Below, one piece after another: positions 63,174 to 64,000 of a stretch of 64,000 bases of DNA. The stretch lies in contig NZ_JALJZW010000003.1 in the NCBI RefSeq assembly GCF_024171495.1, positions 204,001-268,000 on the forward strand, given 5' to 3'. This DNA comes from Deinococcus sp. HSC-46F16 (GTDB taxonomy: Bacteria; Deinococcota; Deinococci; Deinococcales; Deinococcaceae). The notes beneath the pieces are model-generated. The model saw only the letters and a program-made list of their open reading frames with translations. It made no database searches and was not told the DNA's origin. Positions within the stretch are counted from its first letter, which is position 1; every line of letters starts with the position of its first letter. Both the position numbers and the translations under genes were made by a program.

Positions 63174-64000
63174 AGCTTGGCCTCCTTGACGGGCTGGCCG
63201 CCCACGTACACGCCGCGCACCGGACTGGTCCCCAGCGTGTAGGCGAGGTCGCGCCAGTCGGCGGAGTGCAGGGCGAGAAAATCGGCCCGCGCCCCGGGGA
63301 CGAGGGCACCCCGGTCACTCAGTCCCAGCGCGGCGGCGGCATTGACGGTGCAGGCCGTCAGCGCCTCGGCGGGGGTCAGGCCGCACAGCCGCACCGCGAG
63401 GGCGAGGGCCAGTTGCGAGCTGAACACGGGCGAGGAACCGGGGTTGAGGTCGGTGCCCACCGCCACGCACGCCCCCGCGTCCACCAAAGCACGGGCGGGG
63501 GCGGCGGGCAGGCCGAGGTGAAGGGTGACGCCGGGGAGAACGGTCGCCACCGTGGATGAAGCGGCCAGCGCCGCGACCTGCGCCGGGCCGCTTGCCTCCA
63601 GATGGTCCACGCTGAGCGCCCCCATCTCGCAGGCGAGTTCGGTGCCGCCGATGGCGTGGAACTGGTCGGCGTGGAGCTTGGTGGCGAGGCCGTGGGCTTG
63701 GGCAGCTTCGAGGATGGCCCGCGTTTCCGCGACGCTGAAGGCTTCCTTTTCGCAAAACACGTCTACAGCCTGAGCCAGATTGTCCTGAGCCACTTCCGGA
63801 ATCAGTTCCTCGCAAACGGCGCGGACGTACTCGGCGCGGCCCTCAGGAGGGGGAACATGGACTAAGAGGGTGCGGATGACAGAGCCAGCAAATTCCGTCT
63901 CGGCAAAGTAAGCCGCCTGGAGCATCCGGAGTTCAGCATCGAAATCCAAACCGTAACCACTTTTGACTTCAATGGTCGTCGCCCCTGAATGTTGCAGCGC
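63170..64000 (-). CDS. hutI: Imidazolonepropionase (5' end beyond window)
   Basis: The frame is open to the right edge of the window ([20 protein letters not shown] just inside it), so the start lies beyond and about 276 residues are present. [13 protein letters not shown] and [18 protein letters not shown] are HutI signatures; the latter carries zinc-binding His. [17 protein letters not shown] holds the catalytic Asp. The enzyme opens the imidazolone ring in histidine breakdown. The TTG at about 63949 is not the real start. It is followed directly by hutH; other hut genes probably lie to the right. Confidence 0.93.
   Translation of the reverse strand, partial: ALQHSGATTIEVKSGYGLDFDAELRMLQAAYFAETEFAGSVIRTLLVHVPPPEGRAEYVRAVCEELIPEVAQDNLAQAVDVFCEKEAFSVAETRAILEAAQAHGLATKLHADQFHAIGGTELACEMGALSVDHLEASGPAQVAALAASSTVATVLPGVTLHLGLPAAPARALVDAGACVAVGTDLNPGSSPVFSSQLALALAVRLCGLTPAEALTACTVNAAAALGLSDRGALVPGARADFLALHSADWRDLAYTLGTSPVRGVYVGGQPVKEAKL

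Overview
The window is high-GC DNA that reads best as the chromosome of a Deinococcus species. The grounds are a class II UvrA, multi-GAF sensor kinases, very high GC at third codon positions, and many genes with a TAnnnT -10 box 4 to 8 bases before the start codon, the leaderless promoter layout common in this genus. The species cannot be named from the sequence alone.

Layout. 1-5.4 kb: the end of a GAF sensor kinase, a Baeyer-Villiger-type monooxygenase and an MFS transporter. 5.5-9.4 kb: uvrA2 and a release-factor-like (VLRF1) protein. 9.4-16.5 kb: a divergent second ilvC with a cupin gene and a 62-residue ORF, a small membrane protein, an acyl-CoA dehydrogenase / PIG-L deacetylase / NodS-like methyltransferase cluster facing a family 2 glycosyltransferase, and an FmdE-family gene. 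16.8-21.6 kb: a triple META-domain secreted protein, sufU, an MFS transporter, and a stretch of decayed genes and dispersed repeats. 21.6-27.2 kb: leuA and the ilvB-ilvN-ilvC operon. 27.3-30.5 kb: a GH2 glycosidase, a PhyH-type oxygenase and a small protein. 30.5-35.4 kb: ilvD and leuC-leuD-leuB. 36-42.2 kb: gltB-gltD. 42.5-44.5 kb: a marR-doxX-VOC operon resembling quinone-stress loci. 44.8-52.3 kb: a coupled small-ORF pair, a PEGA/DUF4384 protein, a histidine kinase with a NarL-type regulator, a diguanylate cyclase and an unassigned gene. 52.5-56.2 kb: a CRISPR array with 61 clear type I-E-like repeats and a degenerate 62nd. 56.2-64 kb: a degenerate GGDEF protein, a tiny membrane protein, glycerate kinase, catalase, a peroxiredoxin, hutH and a partial hutI.

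How parts work together. Almost the whole branched-chain amino-acid pathway is here (ilvB, ilvN, two ilvC, ilvD, leuA, leuB, leuC, leuD), near glutamate synthase, which supplies amino donors. leuA, ilvB and leuC each follow a short leader ORF with a run of Leu codons, an intrinsic terminator, and a segment just after the Leu codons that can pair with the terminator's 5' arm: three separate leucine attenuators. All three leader ORFs look leaderless.

The most unusual points are this set of attenuators, the diverged ilvC duplicate that carries a short downstream ORF along with it, two CRISPR spacers that differ only at three synonymous positions, and two matching palindromes that look like MarR operators. 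No cas gene is present in the window.
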